Assembly (NCBI GenBank): GCA_945872825.1
Contig: CAMCBD010000009.1
Coordinates: forward strand, 1-49,526
Direction: 5' to 3'
Origin: Nitrosomonas ureae
GTDB lineage: Bacteria; Pseudomonadota; Gammaproteobacteria; Burkholderiales; Nitrosomonadaceae
Length of the DNA: 49,526 bases
A program made the position numbers and the translations under genes. Numbering within the stretch: the stretch's first letter is position 1; every line of letters starts with the position of its first letter. Positions 8,842 to 18,639 of the stretch are shown piece by piece. Below the pieces are notes generated by a model. It had not been told where the DNA came from and did no database searches. It saw nothing but the letters and a program-made list of their open reading frames with translations.

Positions 8842-11115
8842 ATGAAATTCCGGTTTCTTGTAGCACTTGTCAGTTTCTTTTATGCTTTCTCATCCTGGGC
8901 CAGCGATTCTTTCATTGTTAAGGATATTCGCGTTGAAGGCATACAACGGACTGAGGCCGGTACGGTATTCAGCTATCTTCCTGTTAAAGTAGGCGATACA
9001 CTTGATGAAGAAAAGGCAACAGAAGCGATCAAGGCGCTCTATGCAACCGGATTCTTCAAAGACGTAAAATTAAAATCCGAGAATGGCGTTTTAATCGTAG
9101 AAGTTGATGAACGACCGGCTATTGCACAAATTAGTATTAATGGTGCAAAAGAGTTTGAGAAAGATAAATTGCTCGAGGGGCTAAAACAGGCCGGCATATC
9201 GGAATCCCGGATTTTCAGCCGCTCACTTTTAGACAGAGCCGAACAGGAATTAAAACGCCAGTATATCAGCCGAGGAAAATATGCCGTCAAAATCACGACA
9301 ACGACCACACCACTAGAACGTAATCGTATTGCAATTAATTTTGATATTAATGAAGGCCGGACAGCTAGGATTAAGAAAGTCAGTTTTGTCGGTAACGAGA
9401 AATTTAAAGACAAAGAGTTACGCGGTATACTGGTCCTCAGGAAACCTGATTTATTAAGCTGGTTCACCAAAAATGATCAATATTCAAAACAGAAATTATC
9501 CGCCGATTTAGAGACACTCCGATCTTATTATCTTGATCGAGGTTATCTGGAATTCAATATTGAATCCACTCAAGTTTCCATAACGCCAGACTTGCGCGAT
9601 ATCTATATCACGATCAATATTACCGAAGGTGCTCAATATACAGTCTCTGATATCAAAGTAGCTGGAGAACTCCTGTTACCGGAAGAAGAGATACGTAAAC
9701 TGATATTACTAAAGGCTGGAGAAGTATTTGCACGCCAAAAATTGACCGAATCCACTAAATTAATTACCGACCGCTTAGGTGATGACGGCTATGCATTTGC
9801 CAATATCAATGCATCACCGGAATTGGATCACGAAAAACGGCAAGTGGCATTTACATTCTTTATTGATCCAGGCCGACGTGTCTATATCCGACGTATCAAC
9901 ATTACCGGCAATGATCGTACGCGCGACGAGGTGATACGTCGTGAGTTTCGTCAAATGGAAGGCGCTTGGCATTCCACTAAAAATATTAATATTTCCAGAC
10001 AACGCGTTGACCGATTATTTTTCTTTAACAGTGTTAATGTGGAAACACCCGCTGTGCCCAATAAAACCGACCAGGTTGATATCAATGTCAAAGTAGAAGA
10101 AAGACCAACCGGGTCTATCATGTTTGGTGCAGGTTATTCTGATCGTCAAGGCATAATTTTGAACGGTTCAATTTCGCAAAACAATATTTTTGGTACGGGT
10201 AATTTTTTTAGTCTTGACGTAAATACAGGCGCTATCAACAAAACTTATGCAGCATCATTCACCAATCCTTATTTTACTGTGAATGGGGTCAGTCTTGGTT
10301 TTGATGTCTACAAACGTGACCTGGATACACGTCCCCTGTCCCGGGTTGGTACATTTAAAACTGAAACCGTAGGTGCAGGTGTGCGGCTCGGTATACCGAT
10401 CGCTGAAAATGATATTGTATCTATCGGTCTGGCAGCAGAAAATACCGTGTTGGGTGTTTTTGCTGACAGCCCGCAACGCAATAAAGATTTCGTTACCGAA
10501 TTTGGAAAGTCGACCAACAATTTTCCACTCACGCTCAGCTGGGCGCGTGATCGCCGTGACAGTGCAATTTGGACCACTTCGGGAACGACGCACCGGCTGT
10601 TTGGTGAAGTCAGTGTTCCCGGCGGAGATTTAGATTATTATAAAATAAGTTACCATCAGAAATGGTTCTTCCCCATTACTGATAATCTGACACTCATGCT
10701 AAATGGTGAATTTGGATATGGTGATGGATATACCGGACGCTCACTGCCTTTTTTCAAGAACTTCTTTGCCGGGGGTAATAATTCCGTGCGCGGTTATGAT
10801 CTGAATTCCTTAGGTCCTCGCGATGATAGAAGACTTTCATTAGGTGGCAGCAAGCGCATAGTCGGTAATATCGAACTGCTCTTCCCGGTTCCCTTCATGA
10901 AAGAAGATAGATCACTTCGTTTAAGCGCATTCCTTGATGGCGGTACCGTATTTGCCCGAGATATTGACTTTAATTTAATGCGTTATTCGGCTGGCATTGC
11001 GCTCACTTGGGTTTCGCCGATGGGGCCACTGAAAGTCAGTATTGCCGAACCATTAAACGACCGGCCGGAAGATAGATTGCAAGCTTTCCAATTTATGTTT
11101 GGGCAACAATTCTAA
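8842..11115 (+). CDS. bamA: Outer membrane protein assembly factor BamA
   Basis: 757 residues. A signal peptide ends around ASDSF (residue 21-25). Five POTRA domains follow (to about 420), then a 16-strand barrel ending in a C-terminal phenylalanine. The barrel has the VRGY motif in NNSVRGYDLNSLGPRDDRR, part of the Omp85 family signature. It folds and inserts outer-membrane proteins with BamB-E. It starts three bases after rseP and is followed by the chaperone gene skp, with which it works. Confidence 0.98.
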   Translation: MKFRFLVALVSFFYAFSSWASDSFIVKDIRVEGIQRTEAGTVFSYLPVKVGDTLDEEKATEAIKALYATGFFKDVKLKSENGVLIVEVDERPAIAQISINGAKEFEKDKLLEGLKQAGISESRIFSRSLLDRAEQELKRQYISRGKYAVKITTTTTPLERNRIAINFDINEGRTARIKKVSFVGNEKFKDKELRGILVLRKPDLLSWFTKNDQYSKQKLSADLETLRSYYLDRGYLEFNIESTQVSITPDLRDIYITINITEGAQYTVSDIKVAGELLLPEEEIRKLILLKAGEVFARQKLTESTKLITDRLGDDGYAFANINASPELDHEKRQVAFTFFIDPGRRVYIRRINITGNDRTRDEVIRREFRQMEGAWHSTKNINISRQRVDRLFFFNSVNVETPAVPNKTDQVDINVKVEERPTGSIMFGAGYSDRQGIILNGSISQNNIFGTGNFFSLDVNTGAINKTYAASFTNPYFTVNGVSLGFDVYKRDLDTRPLSRVGTFKTETVGAGVRLGIPIAENDIVSIGLAAENTVLGVFADSPQRNKDFVTEFGKSTNNFPLTLSWARDRRDSAIWTTSGTTHRLFGEVSVPGGDLDYYKISYHQKWFFPITDNLTLMLNGEFGYGDGYTGRSLPFFKNFFAGGNNSVRGYDLNSLGPRDDRRLSLGGSKRIVGNIELLFPVPFMKEDRSLRLSAFLDGGTVFARDIDFNLMRYSAGIALTWVSPMGPLKVSIAEPLNDRPEDRLQAFQFMFGQQF

Positions 11116-11135
11116 AATTAGTTGGGGTCTATCCA

Positions 11136-11669
11136 GTGAATGGTCTAAAACGAATCAATCGGTGGTGCACTATGGTTATAGTTTTTATAACCATAGTTTC
11201 AATCAGTGAACCCGCGATGGTTTTTGCCGGGGATATCAAAATAGGCGTGGTAAATACAGAGAAAATTTTGCGCGAATCCTTGCCGGCAATTCAGGCACAG
11301 AAAAAAATAGATCAGGAATTTGTGCCGCGTGATGAAGATATCAAGAGAATGGCTGTTCAAGCCAAAACATTGCAAGACAAGCTTGAAAAAGACAGCACTG
11401 CCATGGAAGAAACCGAACGGCGTAATTTAGAAAGAAATCTTGCCAATCTGAGCCGTGAATATCAACGCGCACAAAGGCAAATGCGAGAAGACTTAAATGT
11501 ACGTCAGAATGAAGAATACAGTGTAATTCTGGAACGAACCAATCGAGCTATCAGCAAAATTGCTGAAGCAGAAAAGTATGATCTGATATTACAACTCCAG
11601 GACTCCGTCTACAGAAGTCAACGAATTGATATTACAGATAAAGTTATTAAGGCACTCGAGAATGAATAG
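11136..11669 (+). CDS. skp: Periplasmic chaperone Skp / OmpH family
   Basis: 177 residues from the GTG at 11136; an ATG at 11172 would remove 12 residues and still leave a signal peptide, so the start is open. The signal sequence ends near VFAGDIK. The mature part is a long charged coiled coil (about 45-150) typical of the tentacle-shaped Skp trimer, which carries unfolded outer-membrane proteins to BamA. In E. coli and most beta- and gammaproteobacteria lpxD comes next; here only 65 bases separate skp from fabZ and no trace of lpxD is seen. Confidence 0.93.
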   Translation: MNGLKRINRWCTMVIVFITIVSISEPAMVFAGDIKIGVVNTEKILRESLPAIQAQKKIDQEFVPRDEDIKRMAVQAKTLQDKLEKDSTAMEETERRNLERNLANLSREYQRAQRQMREDLNVRQNEEYSVILERTNRAISKIAEAEKYDLILQLQDSVYRSQRIDITDKVIKALENE

Positions 11670-11734
11670 GGCAAAATCCAATAAATTCTGTTCAAGTGTC
11701 ATCACTAAAAGTCTTGGGTCAAAAGGAAAATAGT

Positions 11735-12178
11735 ATGAATTCCATGAATATTCACGAAATCTTAAAATACCTGCCTCATCGCTACCCACTTTTATTAGTG
11801 GACAAAGTAATCTCCTACGAGGCGGGCAAGGATATCGTTGCATTAAAAAATGTTTCCATCAATGAACCATTCTTTTCAGGGCATTTCCCGCATTATCCAG
11901 TCATGCCGGGTGTCCTAATTGTTGAGGCTTTAGCCCAGGCTGCAGCCATTCTGACGCTTAGAACCGTAGACACGATCAACAAAGACGATACAGTTTATTA
12001 TTTTGTCGGAATAGACGGCGTTCGTTTTAAAAAACCCGTTATGGCTGGTGATCAATTAATTCTCAAGGTTGCCATAGAACGGCAAATAAAGGGATTATGG
12101 AAATACTCAGCCCGCGCTGAAGTAGATGGACAGCTTGTGACCGAAGCTAAGCTAATGTGTACTGCAAGAAATGTATAA
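11735..12178 (+). CDS. fabZ: 3-hydroxyacyl-ACP dehydratase FabZ
   Basis: 147 residues from the ATG at 11735, which has AAGGA seven bases upstream; a longer frame from 11696 starts at GTG without such a site and is rejected. Hot-dog fold enzyme removing water from 3-hydroxyacyl-ACP in fatty-acid synthesis. [13 protein letters not shown] is near the N-terminus, the catalytic histidine is in [13 protein letters not shown] and the glutamate in VEALAQAA. It normally lies between lpxD and lpxA; both neighbours are absent here. Confidence 0.96.
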   Translation: MNSMNIHEILKYLPHRYPLLLVDKVISYEAGKDIVALKNVSINEPFFSGHFPHYPVMPGVLIVEALAQAAAILTLRTVDTINKDDTVYYFVGIDGVRFKKPVMAGDQLILKVAIERQIKGLWKYSARAEVDGQLVTEAKLMCTARNV

Positions 12179-12183
12179 CCATG

Positions 12184-12327
12184 AACAGGTCATTGAAAAA
12201 CGTATTTGAGGAAGCAATCGATGCAAGGTAAAAACAGGTGGAGAAGCGAATTTTTGCTTAATCAATGAGCATTTTGAGTCTGTTTTTAACACTACGGCGG
12301 CAACACAGATAGTTTCAACGGCCTGTT
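12184..12327. repeat. MITE-like palindromic repeat (family gamma)
   Basis: A 144-bp block flanked by imperfect inverted ends: AACAGGTCATTGAAAAACG on the left and, read from the other strand, AACAGGCCGTTGAAACTAT on the right. I recognise the general form (AACAGGCCGTTGAAAAACT ends) as a dispersed non-coding repeat of related betaproteobacteria, from memory and not from a search. It fills most of the gap between fabZ and rnhB, the place where lpxA and lpxB usually are. Confidence 0.55.
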
Positions 12328-12382
12328 GAGAAATCAATTCGTATTATCCTGGTACCTATCAACCTAGTGAGCTTAGAATAAA

Positions 12383-12979
12383 ATTAACACTTTCAGTGCG
12401 AATGAAGTAATTTGCGGAGTAGACGAAGCTGGCAGAGGGCCATTGGCTGGGCCTGTTTATGCCGCGTGTGTGGTATTCAACGGTGCCTATCAAATAACTG
12501 GATTAGCCGATTCTAAGGCGTTGAGTGAGAAAAAGCGTGAAGCGCTTGCAATCACTATCAAGAAATATGCCAAAGCATGGGCAATTGCTTCCGCCTCGGT
12601 GCAAGAAATTGATCAGCTAAATATTCTACAGGCAAGTTTGCTCGCGATGAAACGCGCTGTAGAAAGTTTGCCTTTTATACCGGATATGGTGCTTGTCGAT
12701 GGAAATCAAAGTCCTAGCCTGGAGTGTTCAGTACGTACAATCATTAGAGGTGATAGCTTGATACCTGAAATCTCAGCGGCCTCTATTTTAGCCAAGACAA
12801 CACGTGATAAGGAAATGCAAAGACTGCATGAGTGTTTTCCACTCTATGGATTTGATCAGCACAAAGGGTACCCTACTAAAAAACATTTGATTGCATTACA
12901 AATGCATGGCGCATGTGAGATACATCGGCAAAGTTTTGCGCCTGTCACCGCATTAAAATTTAGTAAAAAGTATTCCTAG
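12383..12979 (+). CDS. rnhB: Ribonuclease HII with no ordinary start codon
   Basis: Cleaves RNA in RNA-DNA hybrids and single ribonucleotides in DNA. The catalytic core is intact: [31 protein letters not shown] and the later [12 protein letters not shown] with its aspartate. The frame is open from 12377 (after TAG at 12374-12376) but contains no ATG, GTG or TTG before the DEAGRG motif; the first, TTG at 12443, would delete the first catalytic residues. Candidate starts are ATT at 12383 (198 residues, the normal length) or ATT at 12410. No clear ribosome-binding site is seen. Coordinates use 12383. The 5' end may have been lost with lpxB, and the gene may be weakly expressed or dead. Confidence 0.8.
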   Translation: MNTFSANEVICGVDEAGRGPLAGPVYAACVVFNGAYQITGLADSKALSEKKREALAITIKKYAKAWAIASASVQEIDQLNILQASLLAMKRAVESLPFIPDMVLVDGNQSPSLECSVRTIIRGDSLIPEISAASILAKTTRDKEMQRLHECFPLYGFDQHKGYPTKKHLIALQMHGACEIHRQSFAPVTALKFSKKYS

Positions 12980-13137
12980 ATCAACGATAACGCTGAACTG
13001 TTTTTATCTGAAAGAAAGGAAGAAAATCACTTTGTGCGTATAATAAAATCTATTCAATTCAGTTCGGGTAGCAGATAACAACCCTGATTATTAATCATAT
13101 TTACATTTTTTAATCATTAAACAAGGATAAACTTAAT

Positions 13138-13614
13138 ATGCGTATTGAGAAAAATACTGTAGTTTCACTCAACTATGAATTATCAGATGATACCGGAAAA
13201 ATTCTGGAGAAAACGGATACACCGATCAGTTATTTACATGGTGGCTATGGCGGCATTTTCCCTCTGGTTGAAGAAGCGCTTCATGAAATGGAAATTGGTC
13301 ATTCGTGCACGGTTTCAATGGACCCGGAAGATACGTTTGGTGAATATGATGCTGAGTTAATCCGCGTCGAGCCGCGCGACTCTTTTCCTGATAATGTGAC
13401 AGTTGGCATGCATTTTGAGGGGGGAGCAGAAGGTTCAGACGACATTATCATCTACCAAGTTACAGAAATTGCTGACGATACCGTCATTGTCGATGGCAAT
13501 CATCCTTTTGCGGGCATGAAATTGATTTTTGTCTGCACAGTAACTGCAGTCCGCCCAGCCACAGAGGAAGAAATTACCCATCAGCATGGGCATGGGCATG
13601 AGCATGAGCATTAA
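13138..13614 (+). CDS. slyD: SlyD-like FKBP peptidyl-prolyl isomerase
   Basis: 158 residues, cytosolic. The FKBP part begins IEKNTVVSLNYELSDDTGK and the insert-in-flap chaperone domain lies near 70-125. The short histidine-rich tail, HQHGHGHEHEH, is a metal-binding C-terminus as in SlyD proteins, though shorter than the E. coli tail. It catalyses prolyl isomerisation and may bind nickel. ATG preceded by AAGGA at a fair distance. It lies downstream of rnhB and converges with mutS, 29 bases apart. SlpA-type FKBP is the alternative name. Confidence 0.88.
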   Translation: MRIEKNTVVSLNYELSDDTGKILEKTDTPISYLHGGYGGIFPLVEEALHEMEIGHSCTVSMDPEDTFGEYDAELIRVEPRDSFPDNVTVGMHFEGGAEGSDDIIIYQVTEIADDTVIVDGNHPFAGMKLIFVCTVTAVRPATEEEITHQHGHGHEHEH

Positions 13615-13643
13615 TGAAATAGGGTTTTCGATTGTTCAACAGA

Positions 13644-16244
13644 TTAACTGTTATTCGTCGCACCCATCGCTTTTTTCAATAAATAAAGCTGCTCCAATGC
13701 TTGCCTGGGGCTGAGTTCATCCGGCGAGAGGTTCTGTAACATTGCAATCACCGGATGTTCTTGCCGAATGTCTTCTTCCGGTTCTGGAATGGAAAAAGAA
13801 AATAGATCCAGCTGAGGTTCCTTCTTTACACTTTCCTGTTCCAGTTTAATCAAGTGCTTTCTGGCCACTTTGATTACTGATTCAGGAACACCTGCCAGTG
13901 CAGCAACTTGTAGTCCATAACTTTGGCTGGCCGGACCCTCGGCTACTTTATGTAGAAAAACAATGTGGTGTTTATACTCCACGGCATCCAAATGGACATT
14001 TTGGATTTGCTTAAACTCCTCAGCAAGTTTCGTTAATTCAAAGTAATGCGTAGCAAAGAGTGTAAAGCTGCGATTTCTGCTTAACAAATGCCGGGCAATG
14101 GCAAACGCTAGCGCCAAGCCGTCAAAAGTGGAAGTGCCGCGCCCAACTTCATCCATAAGCACCAGACTTTGTGCTGTTGCGTTATGAAGTATATTGGCAG
14201 TTTCCGTCATTTCCACCATAAACGTAGAACGCCCGCTGGCAAGATCATCAGCAGCACCAATACGGGTAAAGATCTGATCCAGCGCACCGATGCGTATTTT
14301 TTTGGCAGGTACATAACACCCGCAATGCGCCAGTAAAGCAATCAGCGCAATTTGTCGCATGTAAGTTGATTTACCGCCCATATTGGGACCGGTAATTATC
14401 AACATTTGCGGTTTCCCGGTATCGTCAGCACCTAACTGAACATCATTGGCAACAAAGTTTTCTACCTGACTTTCCACAACTGGGTGGCGACCCATATCGA
14501 TCTCAAAAATTTCCTCATGCGACAAATACGGCGCGGTATAGTCAAGCGCTTGTGCGCGCTCCGCAAATGTGCATAAAACATCAATTTCCGCAACGCTCGC
14601 AGCCATTTTCTGCAAGGGATGGATATACTGCAAAAGTGCATTCAGGAGTTCATCATATAAATATTTCTCCCGTGCCAATGCGCGATCTTGTGCGGACAAT
14701 GCTTTATCTTCGAAAGCTTTTAGCTCTGGCGTGATATAACGCTCAGCACTTTTTAATGTTTGCCTGCGCCGGTAATCAGCGGGAATTTTTTCACTGTGTG
14801 CGTGCGTGACTTCGATATAGAAACCATGCACACGGTTATATTCCACCTTAAGATTAGGGATGCCCGTACGTTCCTTTTCACGAATCTCCAGCTGCAACAG
14901 GAATTCACCGCAATTATTTTGCAGGCCACGCAATTCATCCAGATCGGCATCATAACCATCGGCAATCACATTGCCTTCACGCAACACCACACCGGGTTCT
15001 TCCAGCAAGGATTTATTCAATAACGCAATGAGAGCCGGTTCGATCTGCATAGCCAGACTCAATTGACTAATTCTCTCGCTGGAACCATTTGCAATGGCTT
15101 GAATGACTTCCGGCAATAGTTTCAGGCTATCACGCAAACCCGATAAGTCTCTCGGGCGCGCTGATTTGAGTGCAATGCGGGCAGTAATTCGCTCAACATC
15201 TACAAAATGCCGAAGCAGATCTCTTACAGCAAAATACTTGCTCTGCTGACTTTCTCCGATTAAGGCTGCAACGCTATCGAGCCGCTTTTGTATAGCCGCA
15301 TGATCCCGCAATGGATGATGCAGCCAGTATTGCAACAAGCGGCTGCCCATATTGGTTGAGCAAGTATCCAATAATGACAATAACGTAGGCGATCGTTCAC
15401 CGCGTATGGTTTCGGAAATTTCCAGATTACGCCGTGTCGCAGCATCCATCCGAATATAAATACTATCCCGCTCGGCTTGTAATGACGTGATATGGAGAGC
15501 AACAGATCCTTGAGTCAGACGGGTGTATTCCAATAAGGCACCGGCGGCACATAGCGCAATCGGTAAATCCTCACAACCAAAGCCAGACAGATCATGCGTC
15601 TCAAATTGCCGCGTAAGATTACTGAGCGCGGTATCGCTATCAAACTGCCAAACCGGTAATCGTTTTAACGCCCAATTTTTACCTTGCAGGTCAGCTTGTT
15701 TCAGTGATTCTGGCACTAGAATCTCTGACGGTTGCAGACGTTCCAGCTCGCTCAGCAGATTTTGTGGTGACGTCTCCATCACGCGTAATTGCCCTGCTGC
15801 CAGATTCAGCCAAGCCAATCCCAAAATCGATTCATGCACCCATAAAGCCAATAATATGCAGTCACGTTTATCCTCAAGCAATGCCGCATCCGTCAATGTT
15901 CCAGGCGTGATGATACGAGTGACCTCACGTGCAACAGGACCTTTGCTAGTAGCCGGATCGCCCACCTGCTCGCAAATCGCTACAGATTCACCTGACTTGA
16001 CCAGTTTTGCCAAATATTGCTCTGCCGCATGATAGGGCACTCCCGCCATTTTAATGGGCTCCCCGGCAGAAGCGCCACGTTGCGTTAAAGTAATTCCTAA
16101 GAGCTTTGCAGCCTTCTCCGCATCGTCAAAAAACAGCTCATAAAAATCCCCCATGCGATAAAACATCAGCATGTCTGGATGCTGTGCCTTGATACGCAGG
16201 TACTGTTGCATCATGGGAGTATGTTGATCTTTCTGGATTTTCAT
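13644..16244 (-). CDS. mutS: DNA mismatch repair protein MutS
   Basis: 866 residues, normal length. The mismatch-reading motif is F34-x-E36 in MGDFYELF. The connector, lever and clamp domains follow. The C-terminal ATPase has Walker [14 protein letters not shown], the Walker B aspartate-glutamate in [16 protein letters not shown], and the FATHYFELT segment. Recognises mismatches and loops and recruits MutL. Transcribed alone on the minus strand, converging with slyD. The gene is intact, so a mutator phenotype from mutS does not explain the decayed genes elsewhere in this window. Confidence 0.98.
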   Translation of the reverse strand: MKIQKDQHTPMMQQYLRIKAQHPDMLMFYRMGDFYELFFDDAEKAAKLLGITLTQRGASAGEPIKMAGVPYHAAEQYLAKLVKSGESVAICEQVGDPATSKGPVAREVTRIITPGTLTDAALLEDKRDCILLALWVHESILGLAWLNLAAGQLRVMETSPQNLLSELERLQPSEILVPESLKQADLQGKNWALKRLPVWQFDSDTALSNLTRQFETHDLSGFGCEDLPIALCAAGALLEYTRLTQGSVALHITSLQAERDSIYIRMDAATRRNLEISETIRGERSPTLLSLLDTCSTNMGSRLLQYWLHHPLRDHAAIQKRLDSVAALIGESQQSKYFAVRDLLRHFVDVERITARIALKSARPRDLSGLRDSLKLLPEVIQAIANGSSERISQLSLAMQIEPALIALLNKSLLEEPGVVLREGNVIADGYDADLDELRGLQNNCGEFLLQLEIREKERTGIPNLKVEYNRVHGFYIEVTHAHSEKIPADYRRRQTLKSAERYITPELKAFEDKALSAQDRALAREKYLYDELLNALLQYIHPLQKMAASVAEIDVLCTFAERAQALDYTAPYLSHEEIFEIDMGRHPVVESQVENFVANDVQLGADDTGKPQMLIITGPNMGGKSTYMRQIALIALLAHCGCYVPAKKIRIGALDQIFTRIGAADDLASGRSTFMVEMTETANILHNATAQSLVLMDEVGRGTSTFDGLALAFAIARHLLSRNRSFTLFATHYFELTKLAEEFKQIQNVHLDAVEYKHHIVFLHKVAEGPASQSYGLQVAALAGVPESVIKVARKHLIKLEQESVKKEPQLDLFSFSIPEPEEDIRQEHPVIAMLQNLSPDELSPRQALEQLYLLKKAMGATNNS

Positions 16245-16860
16245 TGGCTCTACATCAGATTATTTACGCAGTGGAGAATACCTTATTGTGCTGCAATAAT
16301 CTCATTTACTAAAGGGCACCTCTAAATACCCCAAATAGAAATACGCTCAATCCCTATCGATAGAAGTGATAGCAAAAACATTATCTAGAAAGTCGATGAT
16401 AACTGGGATATCTTGATAAATACAAAAGCTGGATTAACCATACGCCTCAGCAAAGAATTGATTGGTAAATCGATAGTGATTTTAGAAGAGTTGTAGTTAA
16501 CTTTATCCTCTATTTTGCGACTTTTTCGTTTCTATTAGCTTCGACTATGCAATTGTCTGACTACATTTTGTAGGCTGTTTTTAACACCGCAGATCATTAG
16601 TTTCTCAACGAACTATTAATCGTTGTAACAGTAACCAATTGACAGTAAAATATTTTTATCACAAATCTCGGCTGAGGTTCTTAGGATAATGGCTTGGCTA
16701 ATGTGATTGTCGGTGTATCGAGGCTAACAGGCCAATGGAACGGAGGGTTTTGGAATTAATCCGGATTGAATATTTCGTGTCATTGAAAGTAATGATATCG
16801 AAATACCTCGATAGCGTACAAAAGCGCTACGTGTTCATTCTTTTATAAGGAATCTATATC
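16245..16860. other. Gene-free stretch with repeat and gene relics
   Basis: 616 bases between divergent mutS and the first FG-GAP gene. Three relics are visible. At 16314-16327 GGGCACCTCTAAAT resembles one end of the alpha MITE. Around 16565-16620 the sequence resembles the right half of the gamma repeat (CTGTTTTTAACAC, TAGTTT, CAACG). At 16688-16720 a degraded FG-GAP motif can be translated. From 16745 the leader shared with the second FG-GAP gene begins; it contains TAGCG-N8-CGCTA as a possible hairpin. Confidence 0.5.
16688..16720 (+). pseudogene. Relic of an FG-GAP repeat
   Basis: Translating this stretch gives NGLANVIVGVS, which aligns with the DGFDDVIVGAS core of the neighbouring genes; at the DNA level about 25 of 34 bases match the motif at 16962-16996. 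A stop codon lies just before it and one follows. It suggests that a further upstream copy of the propeller gene once existed. Confidence 0.4.
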
Positions 16861-18387
16861 ATGACTTTCAGTATTAATTTAGCCAGTCTCAATGGCAGCA
16901 ATGGTTTTCATTTGAATGGGGGGTTCGGCATATTAGTCAGCCATGCCGGGGATGTCAACGGCGATGGATTTGATGATGTGATTGTCGGTGCTTCCAATTC
17001 CAGCTACGTAGTGTTTGGTAAAGCATCCGGTTTTGATGCCTCAATGGATTTATCTAATCTCAACGGTACTAACGGCTTTCGTCTGGATAGAGAAACATCT
17101 CTGGACATCTACTTTAATTCGATCAGCAATGCTGGGGATATCAACGGCGATGGTTTTGATGATATATTGGTGGGGGCTAATATGCCTGATTTCTATGGCG
17201 ATCCCGTCTATCCCAATGATCGGGGTTACAGTTATGTAATATTTGGCAAGTCTTCTGGGTTTAGTCCTACCATGAATTTATCCACTCTGGATGGAAGTAA
17301 TGGCTTCCGCTCCTCCACGTCTATCTCTGACGGTAATAATGTCAGTAATGCCGGAGATATTAATGGAGATGGTTTCGATGATTTCATTATTGGTGCACCC
17401 AGTTCCTTCCTTGCCGGCGACTACGGTGAAAGCTATATCGTATTTGGCAAAGCATCCGGCTTCAGTGCTACGATGAATTTATCCAGTCTCAATGGTAGCA
17501 ATGGTTTTCGTTTGGATGGAGAAACGGCACCTGATTTATCGGGCGAATCAGTCAGCAATGCCGGGGATGTCAACGGCGATGGCTTTGATGATTTGATTGT
17601 CGGTGCTGGGAGCGCTGATTCGAATGGCGTCAATTCCGGTTCCAGCTACGTGGTGTTTGGCAAAGCATCCGGTTTCAGTGCTGCGATGGATTTATCCACT
17701 CTCAATGGCAGCAATGGTTTTCGTTTGGATGGAGAGGCGGCGTCTGATTATTCGGGCCGCTCAGTCAGCACTGCCGGGGATATGAATGGCGATGGGTTTG
17801 ATGATTTAATTGTTGGGGCTGCTTCCGGTTCCAGCTACGTGATCTTTGGCCGCAGTGATTTTGGTAGTGGGCTGCCTGAAATTCTAGGCACATCCGAGGA
17901 TGACATTCTCAAAGGCACGACAGCGGCGGAGCATTTTAAAGCCGGTGATGGCAACGACAAGCTGATCGGTCGCGGCGGCGCGGATAGCTTTGACGGCGGC
18001 GCAGGCGATGACAAGACTCAAGTCGCTGATCTGAGTTTCGCCTCGGTCGATGGCGGCGCGGGCGTTGATGTGCTGCATCTGGCTGGTACCGGCCTGAATC
18101 TGAACCTGGCGGATTCCGGCGATCGCATCAGCGACATCGAAATCATCTCCTTATACAGCCAGGGCGACCGCAATACGCTCACACTCACGGCAGCCAATTT
18201 GCTCAATCTGTCGACTACCACCAATACCCTGAAAGTCAATGGCAATGCCGGAGGCCACATCATTGTGGAAGATAGCGGCTGGATCGACGGCGGCAACCGT
18301 GGCGGGAACGGTTATTATCATGTGTATACGCAGGATGATGCGGTGTTGCTGGTCGGGCAGAACTTGACGGTGGATTTTGTGGTGTAA
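16861..18387 (+). CDS. FG-GAP beta-propeller protein with RTX-like C-terminus, copy 1
   Basis: 508 residues, no N-terminal signal peptide. Five propeller repeats of about 65-75 residues, each with the calcium-binding FG-GAP motif such as AGDVNGDGFDDLIVGA and ending in YVVFGKASGF. After about residue 330 comes a glycine-aspartate-rich segment, ILGTSEDDILKGTTAAEHF and GGADSFDGGAGDDK, resembling RTX nonapeptide repeats, then a C-terminal beta-rich region ending in hydrophobic VDFVV. Lack of a signal peptide plus such a C-terminus is typical of type I secretion substrates, so an exported adhesin-like or surface protein is inferred; no exporter gene is adjacent. The ATG has AAGGA upstream. Copy 2 follows at 18754. 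Confidence 0.85.
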   Translation: MTFSINLASLNGSNGFHLNGGFGILVSHAGDVNGDGFDDVIVGASNSSYVVFGKASGFDASMDLSNLNGTNGFRLDRETSLDIYFNSISNAGDINGDGFDDILVGANMPDFYGDPVYPNDRGYSYVIFGKSSGFSPTMNLSTLDGSNGFRSSTSISDGNNVSNAGDINGDGFDDFIIGAPSSFLAGDYGESYIVFGKASGFSATMNLSSLNGSNGFRLDGETAPDLSGESVSNAGDVNGDGFDDLIVGAGSADSNGVNSGSSYVVFGKASGFSAAMDLSTLNGSNGFRLDGEAASDYSGRSVSTAGDMNGDGFDDLIVGAASGSSYVIFGRSDFGSGLPEILGTSEDDILKGTTAAEHFKAGDGNDKLIGRGGADSFDGGAGDDKTQVADLSFASVDGGAGVDVLHLAGTGLNLNLADSGDRISDIEIISLYSQGDRNTLTLTAANLLNLSTTTNTLKVNGNAGGHIIVEDSGWIDGGNRGGNGYYHVYTQDDAVLLVGQNLTVDFVV

Positions 18388-18436
18388 ACAATTACACAAG
18401 TGGTGCTGGTGATTAGGAAGCGCGGATTAACTCATT

Positions 18437-18468
18437 TTTGTCATTCCGAGCGCAGTGAGGAATCTTTA
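18437..18468. repeat. Beta MITE, left arm only, cut by an alpha MITE
   Basis: TTTGTCATTCCGAGCGCAGTG and the following GAGGAATCTTTA match the left half of the beta repeat seen at 20579, 21785 and 45243. The right half is absent: the alpha element begins at the next base. Confidence 0.7.
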
Positions 18469-18608
18469 GGGCGCCTCTAAAAATTCAGAGTTCTAAACAA
18501 AACGAGGTGCGAGCAAAAAATGGTTACGCAGCATATGTATGCTATGTAAGGAAACATTTTTTCGAGCAACAAAGTGTTGTAACAAAATTTGGATTTCTAG
18601 AGATACCC
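18469..18608. repeat. MITE family alpha, copy 1
   Basis: A 140-bp non-coding element with terminal inverted repeats of the form GGGCGCCTCTAAAAAT (left) and, read on the other strand, GGGTATCTCTAGAAATCC (right). It is nearly identical (roughly ten differences) to the reverse complement of 41875-42015. No reading frame of note. It is inserted in a beta repeat within the tail of FG-GAP unit 1. An IS5-type transposase acting in trans is a likely mover, by inference only. Confidence 0.85.
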
Positions 18609-18639
18609 TAAAGACGTCTGTGTCCCAATATCTATAGAG

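Larger units (their letters stand above)
16745..18468 (+). repeat. Tandem duplication, unit 1 (FG-GAP gene with leader and tail)
   Basis: The leader from 16745 to the start codon at 16861 and the tail after the stop to about 18468 are nearly identical to those of unit 2 (18640-20610). The coding parts share their ends and the propeller motif but differ in repeat number. This is a whole-gene tandem duplication including promoter region and a truncated beta MITE in the tail. Confidence 0.85.

Noticed and set aside
9039-9470. 143-codon minus-strand frame opposite bamA
   Set aside because: Antisense to a certain gene and without any recognisable domain.
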